A stretch of 64,000 nucleotides of DNA from assembly GCF_011044995.1 (NCBI RefSeq), contig NZ_JAAKZW010000007.1, positions 1 to 64,000 on the forward strand, written 5' to 3'. The translations under genes were made by a program, and so were the position numbers. The notes under the pieces are model-generated. The model saw only the letters and a list, made by a program, of their open reading frames with translations, was not told the DNA's origin and ran no database searches. Origin of the DNA: Streptomyces mesophilus (GTDB lineage: Bacteria > Actinomycetota > Actinomycetes > Streptomycetales > Streptomycetaceae). Below are positions 62,686 to 64,000 of this stretch, piece by piece. Every line of letters starts with the position of its first letter. Position 1 is the first letter of the stretch.

Positions 62686-63780
62686 TCACACACCGCGGGC
62701 GGTGCGCCGTACGCACTCGTCGACGACCTCCCGCAGATTGCCGTCGCGCTCGAAGACCGCGCGCTGGACGCGTGCTCCGTTGCCGTCCCGCAGCACCCGG
62801 TCGAGCAGCGAGCGGGCCGTCTCCAGATCGCCGGTGTCCTCGAGCGCGGGCCGCACATGCGCGAAGAGCGCTTCCACCACGGACCGGGCCGGCGCGGGCT
62901 CCATCCGCAGCGGATCGACCAGCTCATCCGCCAGGCCCGAGCGGGCCGCGCGCCAGGAGGCCAGCCGGAGCAGGGCCACCGAGTGCGGTACGGGCGCCTC
63001 GCCCGCGCGCCACTCCCGTGCCGCCGTCTCCACGAGGCCCCGTACGAGCATGGCGAGCAGCACCGTCATGGACGGTTCGAGGCAGACATCGGCAATACGC
63101 ACCTCGACGGTCGGATACGTGTCCGAGAGCCGGGCGTCGAAGTAGACCATGCCCTTGTCCAGGAGGGCGCCGGTGGCGACCATGGCGCGGGTCTGCTCGT
63201 GGTACGCGGCCGCGTCGTCGAAGAGCTCCACCGGTCCGGCCGAGGGCCAGCGGCCCCAGACCCGGCTGCGGTAGCTGTGGTAGTCGCTGTTCCTGCCCTG
63301 CCAGAAAGGGGAGTTGGCACTCAGCGCGAGCAGCGCCGACAGCCAGGGGCGGATCCGGTTGAGTACCGCCACCCCCTCCTCGTCGGACTCCACGAAGACA
63401 TGGACGTGACAGCCGCAGGTGAGCTGCTCCTGCGTGGTGAGGCCGAACTGCTCCTCCAGCCACTGGTAGCGCGGTCCGGTCCCGATGGTGGGGTTCACCG
63501 GGAGCGGTGAGGTGGCGAGCGCCACGACCGCGGCCCCGAGCGTCTCGGCGTGCTGGGCCGCGGCCTCCCGCCACCGCACGATCTCCCGCGCGAGCGCGGA
63601 CATGTCCTCCTGCGGACTGGTGGCGAACTCCAGTTGCTGCCGGTGGAGTTCCGCCTCGAAGGCGTCGTCGGGGTCCCCGTCGCGGGACGCCATCGCCAGG
63701 ACGGCCTGGGAGAGCGCCGTGGGCTCCCCGCTCTCCTGGTCGACGAGGAGCAGCTCCTCTTCCACCCCGACACTGCGCAT
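62686..63780 (-). CDS. Glutamate-cysteine ligase family 2 (YbdK-like carboxylate-amine ligase)
   Basis: The 364-residue ATP-grasp-like enzyme has VGVEEELLLVDQESGEP at its start, then CGCHVHVFVESDEEGV near residue 122, NSPFWQGRNSDYHSYRSRVW, and PTVEVRIADVCLEPS near 225. YbdK relatives form gamma-glutamyl amide bonds. In actinobacteria a role in thiol metabolism is possible but not shown. ATG 63780 is eight bases after GAGGGA; an in-frame ATG at 63789 touches that site. Confidence 0.88.
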   Translation of the reverse strand: MRSVGVEEELLLVDQESGEPTALSQAVLAMASRDGDPDDAFEAELHRQQLEFATSPQEDMSALAREIVRWREAAAQHAETLGAAVVALATSPLPVNPTIGTGPRYQWLEEQFGLTTQEQLTCGCHVHVFVESDEEGVAVLNRIRPWLSALLALSANSPFWQGRNSDYHSYRSRVWGRWPSAGPVELFDDAAAYHEQTRAMVATGALLDKGMVYFDARLSDTYPTVEVRIADVCLEPSMTVLLAMLVRGLVETAAREWRAGEAPVPHSVALLRLASWRAARSGLADELVDPLRMEPAPARSVVEALFAHVRPALEDTGDLETARSLLDRVLRDGNGARVQRAVFERDGNLREVVDECVRRTARGV

Positions 63781-63833
63781 ACGGACCATCCCTCGGCGGC
63801 TCGGGCCCCTCGACGGATCGGGAGCGCGGACGG

Positions 63834-64000
63834 CTATCTCTGGTAGCGCTTGAGTACCAGGTTTCCGTCCTTCACAATCCGCTTCTCGAGCTCGGCCGCG
63901 TCGATCGCCCCGCTGTAGTACTCCTGCAGGGCGGGCGTGGCCACCTTGTCCTTCCACTCGGGATAGCCGCGTACGGACTGGGCCGGGGCCGAGGTCAGAT
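63834..64000 (-). CDS. Extracellular solute-binding protein, C-terminal fragment
   Basis: Only the last 55 or so codons are in the window, reading LTSAPAQSVRGYPEWKDKV, then ATPALQEYYSGAIDAAELEK, to a TAG at 63834-63836. The ending is typical of sugar ABC-importer binding proteins of the extracellular solute-binding family 1. The rest of the gene and probably its permeases lie beyond the right edge. The frame is open to the end of the window. Confidence 0.6.
   Translation of the reverse strand, partial: LTSAPAQSVRGYPEWKDKVATPALQEYYSGAIDAAELEKRIVKDGNLVLKRYQR

Overview
The window is chromosomal DNA of a Streptomyces species, or a very close relative. The evidence is very high GC with G/C at almost every third codon position, frequent GTG and TTG starts, operons chained by ATGA/GTGA/TTGA overlaps, a SigB/F/G-type sigma factor beside ANTAR-GAF and SpoIIE-type regulators, an OleD-like macrolide glycosyltransferase, and the actinobacterial cys gene order. 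I see no tRNA, rRNA, CRISPR array or phage module.

Region 1 (16-27774) is one nearly gap-free plus-strand operon of 21 genes for a cell-surface polysaccharide made by the Wzx/Wzy route. It holds a priming sugar-phosphate transferase, a GDP-mannose-type nucleotide-sugar dehydrogenase, three glycosyltransferases, two Wzz-like proteins with decayed ATPase domains, an asparagine-synthase homolog, a fused alcohol dehydrogenase/Gfo-Idh oxidoreductase, a heparinase/alginate-lyase-fold protein, a beta-helix lipoprotein, a Wzy-like polymerase, a Wzx-like flippase and a pyruvyltransferase. Inside it sits a sugar-nucleotide cassette: C-methyltransferase, nucleotidyltransferase, PIG-L deacetylase, epimerase, DUF4910 peptidase-like protein, 3,5-epimerase and class III aminotransferase. 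The dehydrogenase looks like AlgD. With the lyase-fold and beta-helix proteins this suggests a uronic-acid, possibly mannuronate-containing, polymer.

Region 2 (27829-42583) is ordinary accessory chromosome: PAP2 phosphatase, DUF2795 protein, GNATs, DedA protein, cupin, DinB, a PadR regulator with its own palindrome, two acyl-CoA dehydrogenases (one AidB-like), an EF-hand protein, an NmrA-like protein, a YihY/BrkB protein and a GAF regulator. It also holds two decayed loci: an ion-channel-like gene that lost its middle, and an 887-bp IS5-type element whose transposase carries a nonsense codon.

Region 3 (42609-52247) is the assimilatory sulfur operon: a 27-codon cysteine-containing leader peptide and nested hairpins, sulfite reductase, a small zinc ribbon, cysH, cysC, cysD, cysN, an ABC importer for a sulfur source and a sirohydrochlorin chelatase.

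Region 4 (52269-64000) holds small enzymes, the mgt macrolide glycosyltransferase behind a palindromic, apparently leaderless promoter, and a stress-signalling neighbourhood (alpha/beta-hydrolase-like protein, small membrane protein, ANTAR-GAF protein, SigB-like sigma factor, DUF5133, SRPBCC protein, SpoIIE phosphatase). A 149-bp MITE-like element, a glutamate-cysteine-ligase-like enzyme and the tail of a solute-binding protein end the window.

A recurring feature is short tandem duplication at gene ends, often spanning the stop codon. Outside genes the period is usually not a multiple of three (13, 22, 23, 26 bp, for example). The two clearest coding examples have periods of 15 and 24 bp.
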